Part shown: positions 54,648 to 64,000 of the stretch, piece after piece
Position numbering within the stretch: the first letter of the stretch is position 1
Layout of the letters: the number at the start of each line of letters is the position of its first letter
DNA from: Thiohalorhabdus denitrificans
Lineage (GTDB): Bacteria; Pseudomonadota; Gammaproteobacteria; Thiohalorhabdales; Thiohalorhabdaceae
Assembly (NCBI RefSeq): GCF_001399755.1
Contig: NZ_LJCP01000009.1
Coordinates: forward strand, 1 to 64,000
DNA: 64,000 nucleotides
Direction of reading: 5' to 3'
The notes under the pieces: model-generated
Told to the model about the DNA's origin: nothing
Seen by the model: only the letters and a program-made list of their open reading frames with translations
Database searches by the model: none
Made by a program: the position numbers and the translations under genes

Positions 54648-56336
54648 TTGAAGCTCACTGGCGCAGATATCGTCGTCCGATGCTTGCAGGAAGAGGGAGT
54701 GGATACGGTCTTCGGGTACCCCGGAGGGGCCGTGCTCCACGTATACGATGCCCTGTTCAAGCAGGACCGCGTGCGCCATGTATTGGTTCGCCACGAGCAG
54801 GCCGCCATCCATGCGGCCGAGGGCTATTCCCAGGCCACCGGCAAGGTGGGCGTGGGCCTGGTGACCTCCGGGCCCGGGGCTACCAACGCCGTTACCGGCC
54901 TGGCCACCGCGCACATGGATTCGGTGCCTATGGTGGTTATCACCGGCCAGGTGCCCACCGCCATGATCGGCAACGACGCCTTCCAGGAGGCGGATACCGT
55001 CGGCATTACCCGGCCGTGCACCAAGCACAATTTCCTGGTGAAGGACGTCAGCGAGCTGGCCTCCACCATCAAGAAGGCCTTCTACATCGCCTCCACGGGG
55101 CGCCCGGGGCCCGTGGTGGTGGATATCCCCAAGGATGTCACCGCCACGGAGTACGAGTTCGAGTATCCCCAGGAAGTGCATATGCGCTCCTATAACCCCA
55201 CCATCAAGGGGCACTCCGGGCAGATCAAGAAGGCCGTGGAGCTTATGCGCAACGCCGAGCGCCCCATGGTCTATACCGGGGGCGGCGTGGTGCTCGGTGA
55301 CGCCGCCGAGGAACTGACCCAACTGGTGCGCAAGCTCAACTTTCCCATCACCAACACCCTGATGGGGTTGGGCGGCTACCCCGGCGACGATCCGCAGTTC
55401 GTGGGCATGCTCGGCATGCACGGCACCTACGAGGCCAACATGGCCATCACCCACTGCGACGTGCTGGTGGCCATCGGCGCCCGGTTCGACGACCGGGTCA
55501 CCGGCAAGATCGAGCGCTTCGCCCCGCACGCCAAGATCGTCCACGTGGACATCGACCCCGCGAGCATCTCCAAGAACGTGGAGGTGGACGTGCCCATCGT
55601 CGGGCATGTGCAATCCGTCCTGGAGGAGATGAACCAGATCGTGGACCGGGAGGGCCCCGGGGAAACGGGGCGCCTGCAGCCCTGGTGGGATCAGATCAAC
55701 GAGTGGCGCGGCCGCGATTGCCTGAAGTACGACCGCGACAGCGGCCTGATCAAGCCGCAGTTCGTGCTGGAGAAGCTCTACGAGGTGAGCGAGGGCAACG
55801 CCATCATCACCTCCGACGTGGGCCAGCACCAGATGTGGGCGGCGCAGTTCTACCACTTCAAGCGCCCTCGCCAGTGGCTCAACTCCGGTGGCCTGGGCAC
55901 CATGGGCTACGGCCTGCCCGCGGCCCTCGGCGCGCAGATGGCCTACCCGGACGCGGCGGTGGCCTGCGTTACCGGGGAGGGCAGCATCCAGATGAACATT
56001 CAGGAGCTGTCCACCGCCAAGCAGTACCGGCTGCCCGTCAAGGTGATCAACCTGAACAACGGCTACCTGGGCATGGTGCGCCAGTGGCAGGAGCTGTTCT
56101 ACGAGAGCCGCTACGCCGAGTCCTACGTGGACGCCCTGCCGGACTTCGTGGCCCTGGCCGAGTCCTACGGCCACGTGGGCCTGCGCACCGACAAGCCCGG
56201 GGACGTGGAGGGGATGCTCCGCGAGGCCCTGAGCACGGACCGGCTGGTGTTCCTGGACTTCGTCACCGACCCGGCCGAGAACGTCTATCCCATGGTCCCG
56301 GCCGGTGCCGGCCTGGACGAAATGGTCCTGGTGTGA
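54648..56336 (+). CDS. ilvB: Acetolactate synthase, large subunit
   Basis: 562 residues when started at TTG 54648 (AGGAGCGAGCC upstream), agreeing with family starts (KLTGADIVVRCLQEEGVDTVFGYPGG). It condenses two pyruvates, or pyruvate and 2-oxobutyrate, using thiamine diphosphate. Marks: E51-type glutamate in VRHEQAAIHAAEGYSQATGKVG, DSVPMVVITGQVP, GLGTMGYGLPAALGAQMAYPD, and the ThDP motif GEGSIQMNIQELSTAKQYRLPVKVINLNNGYLGMVRQW. Followed by ilvH after 10 bases. Confidence 0.96.
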   Translation: MKLTGADIVVRCLQEEGVDTVFGYPGGAVLHVYDALFKQDRVRHVLVRHEQAAIHAAEGYSQATGKVGVGLVTSGPGATNAVTGLATAHMDSVPMVVITGQVPTAMIGNDAFQEADTVGITRPCTKHNFLVKDVSELASTIKKAFYIASTGRPGPVVVDIPKDVTATEYEFEYPQEVHMRSYNPTIKGHSGQIKKAVELMRNAERPMVYTGGGVVLGDAAEELTQLVRKLNFPITNTLMGLGGYPGDDPQFVGMLGMHGTYEANMAITHCDVLVAIGARFDDRVTGKIERFAPHAKIVHVDIDPASISKNVEVDVPIVGHVQSVLEEMNQIVDREGPGETGRLQPWWDQINEWRGRDCLKYDRDSGLIKPQFVLEKLYEVSEGNAIITSDVGQHQMWAAQFYHFKRPRQWLNSGGLGTMGYGLPAALGAQMAYPDAAVACVTGEGSIQMNIQELSTAKQYRLPVKVINLNNGYLGMVRQWQELFYESRYAESYVDALPDFVALAESYGHVGLRTDKPGDVEGMLREALSTDRLVFLDFVTDPAENVYPMVPAGAGLDEMVLV

Positions 56337-56346
56337 GGGGCGCCCC

Positions 56347-56835
56347 ATGCGACGCGTGATATCCGTACTGCTGGAGAACGAGGCCGGGGCCCTGTCCCGG
56401 GTGGCCGGCCTGTTCTCCGCCCGGGGCTACAATATCGAGGGTCTGTCGGTGGCCCCCACCGACGACGAGGGGGTCTCCCGGATGACCATCGTCACCTGGG
56501 GCGACGACCAGATCCTCGAGCAGATCATCAAGCAGCTCCGCAAGCTCGTGGAGGTGATCAAGGTCACCGATCTCACCGAGGGCGCCCACGTGGAGCGGGA
56601 GATGGTGCTGCTCAAGGTGCAGGCCGAGTCGGGCGACGAGCGCGCCGAGGTGAAGCGCATCGCCGACATCTACCGCAGCCGCATCATCGACATCACCGAC
56701 ACCTCCTACACCCTCGAGGTGACCGGCGACGGCCAGAAGGTGCAGTCCATGGTGGAGCTGTTCGAGCCTTCCCGGGTCGTGGAGGTGGTGCGAACCGGGG
56801 CCATCGCCATCGGACGCGGTGCCCGCGGCATGTGA
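56347..56835 (+). CDS. ilvH: Acetolactate synthase, small (regulatory) subunit
   Basis: 162 residues from ATG 56347 with GAGGGG before it. The N-terminal ACT domain ([37 protein letters not shown]) binds valine for feedback control, and the C-terminal ACT-like domain ([45 protein letters not shown]) completes the IlvN/IlvH fold. It lies between ilvB and ilvC. Confidence 0.96.
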   Translation: MRRVISVLLENEAGALSRVAGLFSARGYNIEGLSVAPTDDEGVSRMTIVTWGDDQILEQIIKQLRKLVEVIKVTDLTEGAHVEREMVLLKVQAESGDERAEVKRIADIYRSRIIDITDTSYTLEVTGDGQKVQSMVELFEPSRVVEVVRTGAIAIGRGARGM

Positions 56836-57993
<1,158 letters not shown>

Positions 57994-58019
57994 GTCCCGC
58001 GGCAAGCACTGCAACGGAT

Positions 58020-58064
58020 CCGGGCCCGTTCCGCCGCCTCCGCGGCGGGGCGCGGCCCGGCTTT
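58020..58064 (+). terminator. Hairpin between ilvC and pssA
   Basis: CCGCCGC/GCGGCGG forms an inner stem and CCGGGCC/GGCCCGG an outer one, followed by CTTTT. It would terminate or attenuate transcription into pssA, whose ribosome binding site begins just after. Confidence 0.4.
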
Positions 58065-58081
58065 TGCGAGGAAACGGAGGA

Positions 58082-58849
58082 ATGAGAACCCGCGCCAACC
58101 CCCGCAAGGGGGTGTTCGTGCTGCCCAATCTGCTCACCACGGCGGCCATGTTTAGCGGCTTCTTCGCCCTGATCAAATCCGTGGAGGGGGCCTACGTCCT
58201 GGCCTCGGTGGCGATTCTGGTGGCACTGGTGTTCGATGGCCTGGACGGCCGGGTGGCCCGACTGATCAACGCCGAGACGGATTTTGGCGCCGAGTACGAC
58301 AGTATTTCCGACGTCATCGCCTTCGGCCTGGCCCCGGCGGTGCTGGTGCACCAGTGGGCCCTGGGGCCCTTCGGCAACATCGGCTGGCTCGGTGGCTTCC
58401 TGTTCACCGCCTGTGCCGGGCTGCGCCTGGCCCGCTTCAACACCCAGAGCGCGGTCAAGGACAAGCGCTACTTCCAGGGCCTTCCGGCCCCCGCGGCCGC
58501 GGCCACCCTGGCCACCTGGGTGCTGTTCGTGGCGCAGACACCCGTAACCGGGGTCTGGGTGAACCTGGCCTCCCTGTTCGGGGTCTATGCATTGGCATTG
58601 CTCATGGTGAGCAATATCCGTTTCCGCAGCTTCAAGGACGCCGATCTCCGGCACCGGGTACCGTTCTTCGCGGCGGTTCTGATCGTGGGGGCGCTGATCC
58701 TGGTGGCCATCCATCCGCCGCTGGTGCTGTTCGGCTTCTTTTTCCTCTACGCCCTGGCCGGGCCGGTGGATACCATGCGCCAGCTCCGACGCAAGCGTTC
58801 GCAGCGCCGGAAGCGGGGCGAGGTTGACAGCCCCGGTCGGGAGCAATAA
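58082..58849 (+). CDS. pssA: CDP-diacylglycerol-serine O-phosphatidyltransferase
   Basis: 255 residues from ATG 58082 with ACGGAGGA upstream. It makes phosphatidylserine in the membrane. The CDP-alcohol transferase signature is complete: DGLDGRVARL...TDFGAEYDSISD, that is D-x2-D-G-x2-A-R-x8-G-x3-D-x3-D, followed by about six transmembrane helices. The start LPNLLTTAAMFSGFFALIKS is typical of the Bacillus-type enzyme (PssA), not the E. coli phospholipase D-like one. An ilvC-pssA-leuA order is common in proteobacteria. Confidence 0.93.
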   Translation: MRTRANPRKGVFVLPNLLTTAAMFSGFFALIKSVEGAYVLASVAILVALVFDGLDGRVARLINAETDFGAEYDSISDVIAFGLAPAVLVHQWALGPFGNIGWLGGFLFTACAGLRLARFNTQSAVKDKRYFQGLPAPAAAATLATWVLFVAQTPVTGVWVNLASLFGVYALALLMVSNIRFRSFKDADLRHRVPFFAAVLIVGALILVAIHPPLVLFGFFFLYALAGPVDTMRQLRRKRSQRRKRGEVDSPGREQ

Positions 58850-58859
58850 GTTCTATAAC
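58824..58859 (+). promoter_or_regulatory. Candidate promoter for the leuA leader
   Basis: TATAAC (58854-58859) is a good -10 just after pssA. The TTGACA at 58824-58829 is 24 bases away, too far for that -10; with a 17-base spacer the -10 would be TAAGTT (58847-58852). One of the two is likely the leader promoter. Confidence 0.35.
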
Positions 58860-58982
58860 TGGCGAAAATTCATGCCCAGGGGATTTGCACCAATGGGAGT
58901 GTCAGCGATTCAAGGCGCCGCATCCCCCCGGTTCCGGGCCGCCCCTCATGGCGGCTGCGGTCCCGTACGTGCTGCTGTCGCG

Positions 58983-59045
58983 ATGTCCTTCCTGCGCCTA
59001 TCCCACCTCCTGCCCCTGCGGCGGCTACGCCTCCTACGCGGCTGA
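58983..59045 (+). CDS. leuL: Leucine-rich leader peptide (leu attenuator)
   Basis: A 20-codon frame starting ATG 58983 and stopping TGA 59043-59045. Eight of its 20 residues are leucine (MSFLRLSHLL, then PLRRLRLLRG). Three of the eight leucine codons are CTA, which is rare in this GC-rich DNA; CTA makes ribosomes most sensitive to leucyl-tRNA supply. A longer in-frame start, ATG 58893, has AGGGGA upstream and adds no leucine, so the leucine cluster lies at the end either way. The ribosome binding site of the short version is weak. It lies 147 bases before leuA. Confidence 0.6.
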   Translation: MSFLRLSHLLPLRRLRLLRG

Positions 59046-59046
59046 C

Positions 59047-59110
59047 CGCACCCCCGATCCCCATTTCGCGGAATCCGGCCGGGTGCGCCGCCCTCGAAGT
59101 AGCGCGCACC
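59047..59110 (+). promoter_or_regulatory. Alternative pairings downstream of the leader peptide
   Basis: Three segments can pair in two exclusive ways: CGCACCC (59047-59053) with GGGTGCG (59081-59087), or GGTGCGC (59082-59088) with GCGCACC (59104-59110). A ribosome stalled at the leucine codons would leave the first segment free; one that reaches the stop codon would cover it. No T tract follows the second hairpin, so the terminating step is not canonical. Confidence 0.45.
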
Positions 59111-59191
59111 GCCTACGCCGTTGATTCGCGCCGTTTCCCAATTTGCCCGTAGCCTTCCGTTGAGGCCGGTTGGACGAGCGGAGACTGCCCC

Positions 59192-60721
59192 ATGGCCGAC
59201 CGAGTACTGATTTTCGATACCACCCTGCGCGACGGGGAGCAGAGCCCCGGCGCCTCCATGAACGCCGACGAGAAGATGCAGATCGCCCGTGCCCTGGAAC
59301 GGCTGCGGGTGGACGTGATCGAGGCCGGCTTCCCGTCCGCCTCCAAGGGCGATTTCGCCTCCGTGAAGGCCATCGCCGACGAGATCCGCGATTCCCAGAT
59401 CTGCGGCCTGGCCCGGGCGCGCGAGGCGGACATCGACGGCGCGGGGGAGGCGCTGGCCGGGGCCTCCGATCCGCGCATCCACACCTTCATCGCCACCAGC
59501 GATATCCATCTGCGCGCCAAGCTCAAGATGAGCCGGGACGAGGTGCAGGATATCGCGGTGGCCGCGGTGAAGCGGGCCCGCCGCTACACGGATAACGTGG
59601 AGTTCTCCGCCGAGGACGCCGGGCGCACCGATTCCGATTTCCTGTGCCGGATGGTGGAAGCGGCCATTGACGCCGGCGCCACCACCATCAACATCCCGGA
59701 CACGGTGGGCTACGCCATTCCGCAGGAGTTCGGCGACCGCATCCGCATGCTGCGCGAGCGGGTGCCCAACAGCGACCGGGCCACCTTCTCGGTGCACTGC
59801 CACAACGACCTCGGCCTGGCCGTGTCCAACTCCCTGGCGGCGGTGGAGAACGGCGCCCGGCAGGTGGAGTGCACGGTGAACGGCCTGGGCGAGCGTGCCG
59901 GCAACGCCGCCATGGAGGAGGTGGTCATGGCCCTGCGCACCCGGGCCGACCACTTCGGCGTGGACACCCGCATCGAGACCACCGAGATCGTGCCCACCAG
60001 CCGCCTGGTGGCCACCGTCTCCGGCTTCGCCGTGCAGAACAACAAGGCCATCGTCGGCGCCAACGCCTTCGCCCACGAGTCGGGCATCCACCAGGACGGC
60101 GTGCTCAAGGAGCGCGAGACCTACGAGATCATGACCGCCGAGAGCGTGGGCTGGTCCCGCAACCGCATGGTCCTGGGCAAGCTCTCCGGGCGCAATGCCT
60201 TCCGCACCCGGCTCCAGGAGCTGGGCGTCCACCTGGACGAGCAGCAGTTCGAGGCCACCTTCGAGCGCTTCAAGGCCCTCGCCGACCGCAAGCGGGAGAT
60301 CTTCGACGAGGACCTCCTGGCCCTGGTGAACGACGAGGTGACCCGGATCGCCGAGCGCTACAAGGTGGCCCGGCTCCACGTCTGCTCCGACACGGGGCAG
60401 GCGCCGGAGGCGGATCTGACCCTGGAGGTGGACGGCGCTGAGCGCTCGGCCACCGCCGGCGGGGACGGCCCGGTGGACGCCGCCTTCAAGGCGGTGGAGG
60501 CCATTACCGAGGTGGATGCGGAGCTCAAGCTCTACTCGGTGAACGCCATCACCGGCGGCACCGATGCCCAGGGCGAGGTGACGGTGCGCCTGGAGCGCGG
60601 CGGCCGCATCGTCAACGGCCAGGGGGCGGACACCGACATCGTCACCGCCTCCGTCAAGGCCTACGTGCATGCGCTGAACAAGCTGATGGGCGAGCCGCCG
60701 GCCAAGCATCCGCAGCTCTGA
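59192..60721 (+). CDS. leuA: 2-Isopropylmalate synthase
   Basis: 509 residues. It condenses 2-oxoisovalerate and acetyl-CoA, the first step of leucine synthesis. The catalytic TIM barrel shows [57 protein letters not shown], and [37 protein letters not shown] with metal-binding HxH. The C-terminal third (from about 395) is the leucine-binding regulatory domain ([29 protein letters not shown]). Leucine feedback control is therefore expected. Confidence 0.97.
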   Translation: MADRVLIFDTTLRDGEQSPGASMNADEKMQIARALERLRVDVIEAGFPSASKGDFASVKAIADEIRDSQICGLARAREADIDGAGEALAGASDPRIHTFIATSDIHLRAKLKMSRDEVQDIAVAAVKRARRYTDNVEFSAEDAGRTDSDFLCRMVEAAIDAGATTINIPDTVGYAIPQEFGDRIRMLRERVPNSDRATFSVHCHNDLGLAVSNSLAAVENGARQVECTVNGLGERAGNAAMEEVVMALRTRADHFGVDTRIETTEIVPTSRLVATVSGFAVQNNKAIVGANAFAHESGIHQDGVLKERETYEIMTAESVGWSRNRMVLGKLSGRNAFRTRLQELGVHLDEQQFEATFERFKALADRKREIFDEDLLALVNDEVTRIAERYKVARLHVCSDTGQAPEADLTLEVDGAERSATAGGDGPVDAAFKAVEAITEVDAELKLYSVNAITGGTDAQGEVTVRLERGGRIVNGQGADTDIVTASVKAYVHALNKLMGEPPAKHPQL

Positions 60722-60770
60722 GGAGTGTCTGGTGCCCGGCAGGCCGGGCGCAGACTCCGGGGCGAGCGGA

Positions 60771-60872
60771 AAATTGGACCGCAGAGGGCGCGGAGGTCGC
60801 AGAAAACCGCAAACAATGGGTAAGCGCTTCCATTTTCTTCGTGCCCTCTGCGTATTCTGCGGTACCTAATTT
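60771..60872 (+). repeat. Inverted-repeat element, leuA-leuC spacer
   Basis: About 102 bases bounded by AAATTGGACCGCAGAGGGCG on the left and CTCTGCGTATTCTGCGGTAC plus CTAATTT on the right, which are imperfect reverse complements. It is the short, simple member of a three-copy family in this operon and has no nested REP-like pair. Confidence 0.7.
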
Positions 60873-60932
60873 GGCGCCGGTAGCCCGGCTCGCTGCCGGC
60901 GGCTCTTGAGTAGCAAGACAACGGAAAACGCA

Positions 60933-62333
60933 ATGTCCGGAAAGACCCTTCTCGACAAGCTCTGGGACGCCCACGTGGTGGAGACCGATGACAACGGCGT
61001 CTCCCTGCTCTACATCGACCGCCACCTGGTGCACGAGGTGACCAGCCCGCAGGCCTTCGAGGGCCTGCGCCTGGCCGGGCGCACGGTGCGGCGTCCCGAG
61101 CTCACCTACGCGGTGCCCGACCACAACGTGCCCACCACGGATCGCTCCCAGGGCATCAGCGATCCGGTCTCCGCCAAGCAGGTGGCGGCCCTGGACCGCA
61201 ACTGCGCGGAATTCGGTGTCACCGAGTTCAAGATGGACGACCCGCGCCAGGGCATCGTCCACGTGGTGGGGCCGGAGGAGGGCATCGTCCTGCCGGGCAT
61301 GACCGTGGTCTGCGGCGACAGCCACACCTCCACCCACGGCGCCTTCGGCTGTCTGGCCTTCGGCATCGGCACCTCCGAGGTGGAGCACGTGCTGGCCACC
61401 CAGACCCTGCCGCAGCGCAAGCCCAAGTCCATGCGGGTGACGGTGGACGGGCCGCTGCCCACGGGAGTTACGGCCAAGGACGTAATCCTGGCCATCATCG
61501 GCCGGATCGGCACCGCCGGCGGCACCGGCTACGCCATCGAATTCGCCGGCCAGGCCTTCCGCGACCTCTCCGTGGAGGGGCGCATGACCGTCTGCAACAT
61601 GGCCATCGAGGCGGGCGCCCGGGCCGGCATGGTGGCGGTGGACGACAAGACCATCGACTACTTCCGCGGCCGGGCCTACGCGCCGGAGGGCGAGGCCTGG
61701 GAGGCCGCCGAGGCCTACTGGCGGACCATGGTCTCCGATGCGGACGCCGTCTTCGACGCCGAGGTGAGCCTCGACGCCGGCGAGCTCATCCCCGAGGTGA
61801 CCTGGGGCACCTCGCCGGAGATGACCGTGCCGGTGAGCGGCCGGGTTCCGGACCCGGCGCAGGAGGCCGATCCGGTGAAGCGTTCCGCCATGGAGAACGC
61901 CCTGGCCTACATGGGCCTGGAGCCCAATACCCCCATGCGGGAGATTCCCCTGGACAAGGTGTTCATCGGTTCCTGCACCAACGCCCGCATCGAGGACCTG
62001 CGCGCCGCCGCAGCGGTGGTGGACGGCAAGCGGGTGGCCGAGGGCGTGGAGGCCATGGTGGTGCCCGGCTCCGGCCTGGTGAAGGAGCAGGCCGAGAAGG
62101 AAGGGTTGGACAAAGTGTTCACCGAGGCCGGCTTCGAATGGCGCGAGCCCGGCTGCTCCATGTGCCTGGCCATGAACGAAGACCGGCTTGCCCCCGGCGA
62201 GCGCTGCGCTTCCACCTCCAACCGCAACTTCGAGGGCCGGCAGGGCCGGGGCGGGCGCACCCATCTGGTGAGCCCGGCCATGGCGGCCGCCGCCGCCATC
62301 GCGGGGCATTTCGAGGACGTGCGCGAGGTCTGA
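60933..62333 (+). CDS. leuC: 3-Isopropylmalate dehydratase, large subunit
   Basis: 466 residues from ATG 60933. With LeuD it isomerises 2- to 3-isopropylmalate using a [4Fe-4S] cluster. The aconitase-type marks are complete: [33 protein letters not shown] with the first cluster-region Cys, [17 protein letters not shown], and [54 protein letters not shown] with the CxxC pair. An upstream TTG at 60906 has no support. The ribosome binding site is weak (ACGGA). Confidence 0.97.
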   Translation: MSGKTLLDKLWDAHVVETDDNGVSLLYIDRHLVHEVTSPQAFEGLRLAGRTVRRPELTYAVPDHNVPTTDRSQGISDPVSAKQVAALDRNCAEFGVTEFKMDDPRQGIVHVVGPEEGIVLPGMTVVCGDSHTSTHGAFGCLAFGIGTSEVEHVLATQTLPQRKPKSMRVTVDGPLPTGVTAKDVILAIIGRIGTAGGTGYAIEFAGQAFRDLSVEGRMTVCNMAIEAGARAGMVAVDDKTIDYFRGRAYAPEGEAWEAAEAYWRTMVSDADAVFDAEVSLDAGELIPEVTWGTSPEMTVPVSGRVPDPAQEADPVKRSAMENALAYMGLEPNTPMREIPLDKVFIGSCTNARIEDLRAAAAVVDGKRVAEGVEAMVVPGSGLVKEQAEKEGLDKVFTEAGFEWREPGCSMCLAMNEDRLAPGERCASTSNRNFEGRQGRGGRTHLVSPAMAAAAAIAGHFEDVREV

Positions 62334-62356
62334 GCCGGTTTTAAAGGGGATTTGAT

Positions 62357-62542
62357 CCGCAGAGACGCAAAGGACGCAGAGAAGGCAGACAAGCAAGGTG
62401 GGCCGAGCCTTTTGTAGGCGAGGCTGAACCGCGACCTACGAAGCCTGATTGGTCAAGGTCGTGGCGTGGACGCCGCTTCTACAACGGTCCCTCAAGCCAG
62501 GCTCGTTTTGTTCGTCCTCTGGGTTCCCCGCGTCTCTGCGGG
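62357..62542 (+). repeat. Inverted-repeat element with nested REP-like pair, leuC-leuD spacer
   Basis: Outer arms CCGCAGAGACGCAAAGGACG on the left and CCGCGTCTCTGCGGG on the right are inverted relative to one another. Inside, TTGTAGGCGAGGC...GCGACCT (62412-62437) and its inverted partner AGGTCGTGGCG...CTTCTACAA (62456-62484) form a second, REP-like pair. Confidence 0.7.
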
Positions 62543-62569
62543 CAACCTGCCGTCAAAGGGAGTACGACT

Positions 62570-63217
62570 GTGGAACCGTTTACCCGCATGAGGGGCCTGG
62601 TGGCGCCGCTCGACCGCGCCAACGTGGACACCGACGCCATCATCCCCAAGCAGTTCCTGAAGTCCATCGAGCGCACCGGATTCGGCGTGAACCTGTTCGA
62701 CGAGTGGCGCTACCTGGACGAGGGCGAGCCTGGCAAGGACAATAGCGCCCGCCCGGAAAATCCCGATTTCCTCCTCAACCAGGACCGCTACCGCGGCGCC
62801 ACCGTGCTCCTGGCGCGGGAGAACTTCGGCTGCGGCAGCTCCCGCGAGCACGCCCCCTGGGCCCTGGCGGACTATGGCTTCCGCGTCATCATCGCGCCGA
62901 GCTTCGCCGACATCTTCGCCAACAACTGCACCAAGAACGGCATCCTCACCATCACCCTGGAAGCCGATACGGTGGACCGCCTGTTCAAGGAGGTGGAGGC
63001 GCAGCCCGGCTATGAGCTGGACGTGGACCTGGAGGCCCAGACCGTCACCACCCCCTCGGGGGAGCGGGTCCCCTTCGAGGTGGACGAGCACAAGAAGCAC
63101 ATGCTCCTCAATGGCCTCGACGAGATCGGCCTCACCCTGGAGCGCGACGCCGCCATTGCCGCCTTCGAGGCGGAATACCGCAAGCGGGCTCCTTGGGTGT
63201 TCGAGGCACAAGGGTAG
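62570..63217 (+). CDS. leuD: 3-Isopropylmalate dehydratase, small subunit
   Basis: 215 residues from GTG 62570 (AAAGGGAG upstream), agreeing with E. coli LeuD, which has about six residues before GLVVPLD; here [39 protein letters not shown]. The swivel domain also shows [51 protein letters not shown], the substrate-binding loop. ATG 62588 is a less likely start. Confidence 0.96.
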   Translation: MEPFTRMRGLVAPLDRANVDTDAIIPKQFLKSIERTGFGVNLFDEWRYLDEGEPGKDNSARPENPDFLLNQDRYRGATVLLARENFGCGSSREHAPWALADYGFRVIIAPSFADIFANNCTKNGILTITLEADTVDRLFKEVEAQPGYELDVDLEAQTVTTPSGERVPFEVDEHKKHMLLNGLDEIGLTLERDAAIAAFEAEYRKRAPWVFEAQG

Positions 63218-63233
63218 GGCGGACCGCGGGTAG

Positions 63234-63405
63234 AACCGCAGAGACGCAAAGGCCGCAGAGAACGACCAAAAACGCCTTGATGGTTGCCCGTAGCAGGAGC
63301 GGCGTCCCCGGCGCGACCTTGGTCCGACGGCCCGCACCGCTCCCACGGGAGACCGGCTTCCGTTCAATGGTATGCCTTCTCCGTGCCCTCTGCGTCTCCG
63401 CGGTT
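63234..63405 (+). repeat. Inverted-repeat element with nested REP-like pair, leuD-leuB spacer
   Basis: Outer arms AACCGCAGAGACGCAAAGGC (left) and CTCTGCGTCTCCGCGGTT (right) are inverted copies. Inside are GTAGCAGGAGCGGCGTCCCC plus GGCGCGACC (63290-63319) and an inverted partner around CCCGCACCGCTCCCACGGG (63331-63349). Same build as the element before leuD. Confidence 0.72.
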
Positions 63406-63433
63406 GGAAGAATCGTATAAGGAAAGGAACCCC

Positions 63434-64000
63434 ATGACGCACAAGCTCGCCGTACTGCCGGGTGATGGCATCGGCCCTGACATCGTCCGCGAGGCCTGCA
63501 AGGTTCTGGAGGTGCTGCGCGCCGACTTCGGCCTGGACGTGGCCTGGGAGGAGGCCCCCGTGGGCGGCACCGCCTACGATCAGACCGGCCACCCCCTGCC
63601 CGACACCACTCTGGAGCTGGCCAAGAGCGCCGATGCGGTTCTGTTGGGCGCTGTGGGCGGCCCGCAATGGGATAACCTGGACTACACCCTGCGCCCTGAG
63701 CGGGTGGCCCTGCTTGGCCTGCGCAAGGAGCTGGACCTGTTCGCCAACCTGCGCCCGGCCAAGGTATTCCCCGAGCTGGTGGACGCCTCTGCCCTGCGCC
63801 CCGAGGTGGCGGAGGGCATCGATATCATGGTGGTGCGCGAGCTCACCAGCGGCATCTACTTCGGCGAACCCCGCGGGGTGGAAGAGCTCCCCGATGGCCG
63901 CCGCAAGGGCCTGAACTCCCTCGTCTATACCAGCGACGAGATCGAGCGCATCGCCCGGGTGGCCTTCGAAATCGCCCGCAAGCGCTCGGGGCGGGTATGC
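63434..64000 (+). CDS. leuB: 3-Isopropylmalate dehydrogenase, N-terminal part
   Basis: The first 189 codons of a frame that runs off the window; the rest is outside. It oxidises and decarboxylates 3-isopropylmalate with NAD+. The family start [21 protein letters not shown] is followed by [40 protein letters not shown] and the motif [30 protein letters not shown] precedes ATG 63434. Confidence 0.96.
   Translation, partial: MTHKLAVLPGDGIGPDIVREACKVLEVLRADFGLDVAWEEAPVGGTAYDQTGHPLPDTTLELAKSADAVLLGAVGGPQWDNLDYTLRPERVALLGLRKELDLFANLRPAKVFPELVDASALRPEVAEGIDIMVVRELTSGIYFGEPRGVEELPDGRRKGLNSLVYTSDEIERIARVAFEIARKRSGRVC

Noticed and set aside
58885-59124. A 79-codon frame from TTG with RCPSCAYPTSCPCGG, zinc-finger-like
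   Set aside because: TTG start, no conserved neighbours, and it overlaps the leucine-rich leader frame in another phase. The leader explains the position before leuA better, though the Cys pattern is worth remembering.

Overview
This is a GC-rich chromosomal segment of a proteobacterium. It most resembles a gammaproteobacterium, probably a sulfur- or metal-handling lithotroph; the genus cannot be fixed from sequence alone. The support is conserved gene order: a rimP-nusA-ylxR-infB-rbfA-(DHH phosphoesterase)-truB-rpsO-pnp block, the gloB/yafS/rnhA/dnaQ block known from Escherichia coli, and the exported PA2779/PA2778 pair known from Pseudomonas. No phage, insertion sequence, CRISPR array or tRNA gene was seen.

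Layout. Bases 1-1.7 kb: 3' end of a 5S rRNA with its terminator, then two exported proteins. 1.7-12 kb: the transcription/translation/RNA-decay block behind a candidate promoter and a terminator-like attenuator. 12-29.8 kb: housekeeping and scattered genes (M16 peptidase, SMR transporter, a REC-PAS-PAS-degenerate GGDEF protein, glyoxalase II, RNase H, DNA polymerase III epsilon, NnrS, an orphan HybE-like protein, endonuclease V, MazG, HNH, beta-CASP nuclease, and an mtnP-apt-mtnA methylthioadenosine salvage operon). 29.9-39.5 kb: a sensor kinase and a sigma-54 response regulator, followed by a periplasmic/outer-membrane cluster of two DsrE-like proteins, two paralogous beta-barrel proteins, a dihaem cytochrome c-DUF302 fusion and a second DUF302 protein.

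40-44.7 kb: two related coiled-coil lipoproteins (one with LysM) behind an AT-rich leader, then mobB, a CYTH protein and a large unknown protein. 44.8-51.5 kb: a surface-glycan island of lower GC (GT56-like transferase, ATP-grasp ligase, DegT aminotransferase, formyltransferase, sulfotransferase). 51.7-54.5 kb: PA2779/PA2778, Cu/Zn superoxide dismutase and arginyl/leucyl-tRNA-protein transferase. 54.6-64 kb: branched-chain amino acid synthesis, ilvB-ilvH-ilvC-pssA-leuA-leuC-leuD-leuB, with leuB cut by the window end.

The three observations I rate highest are these. (1) A sigma-54 promoter with two copies of a 12-base TTGCA-type palindrome sits between the sigma-54 regulator and the DsrE/porin/cytochrome cluster, which suggests a self-contained signal-regulated periplasmic redox or sulfur system. 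(2) A leucine-rich leader peptide with mutually exclusive RNA pairings lies upstream of leuA. (3) A family of inverted-repeat elements occupies all three spacers of leuA-leuC-leuD-leuB, two of them carrying a nested REP-like pair. A 39-residue arginine-rich microprotein with a strong ribosome binding site was also found.
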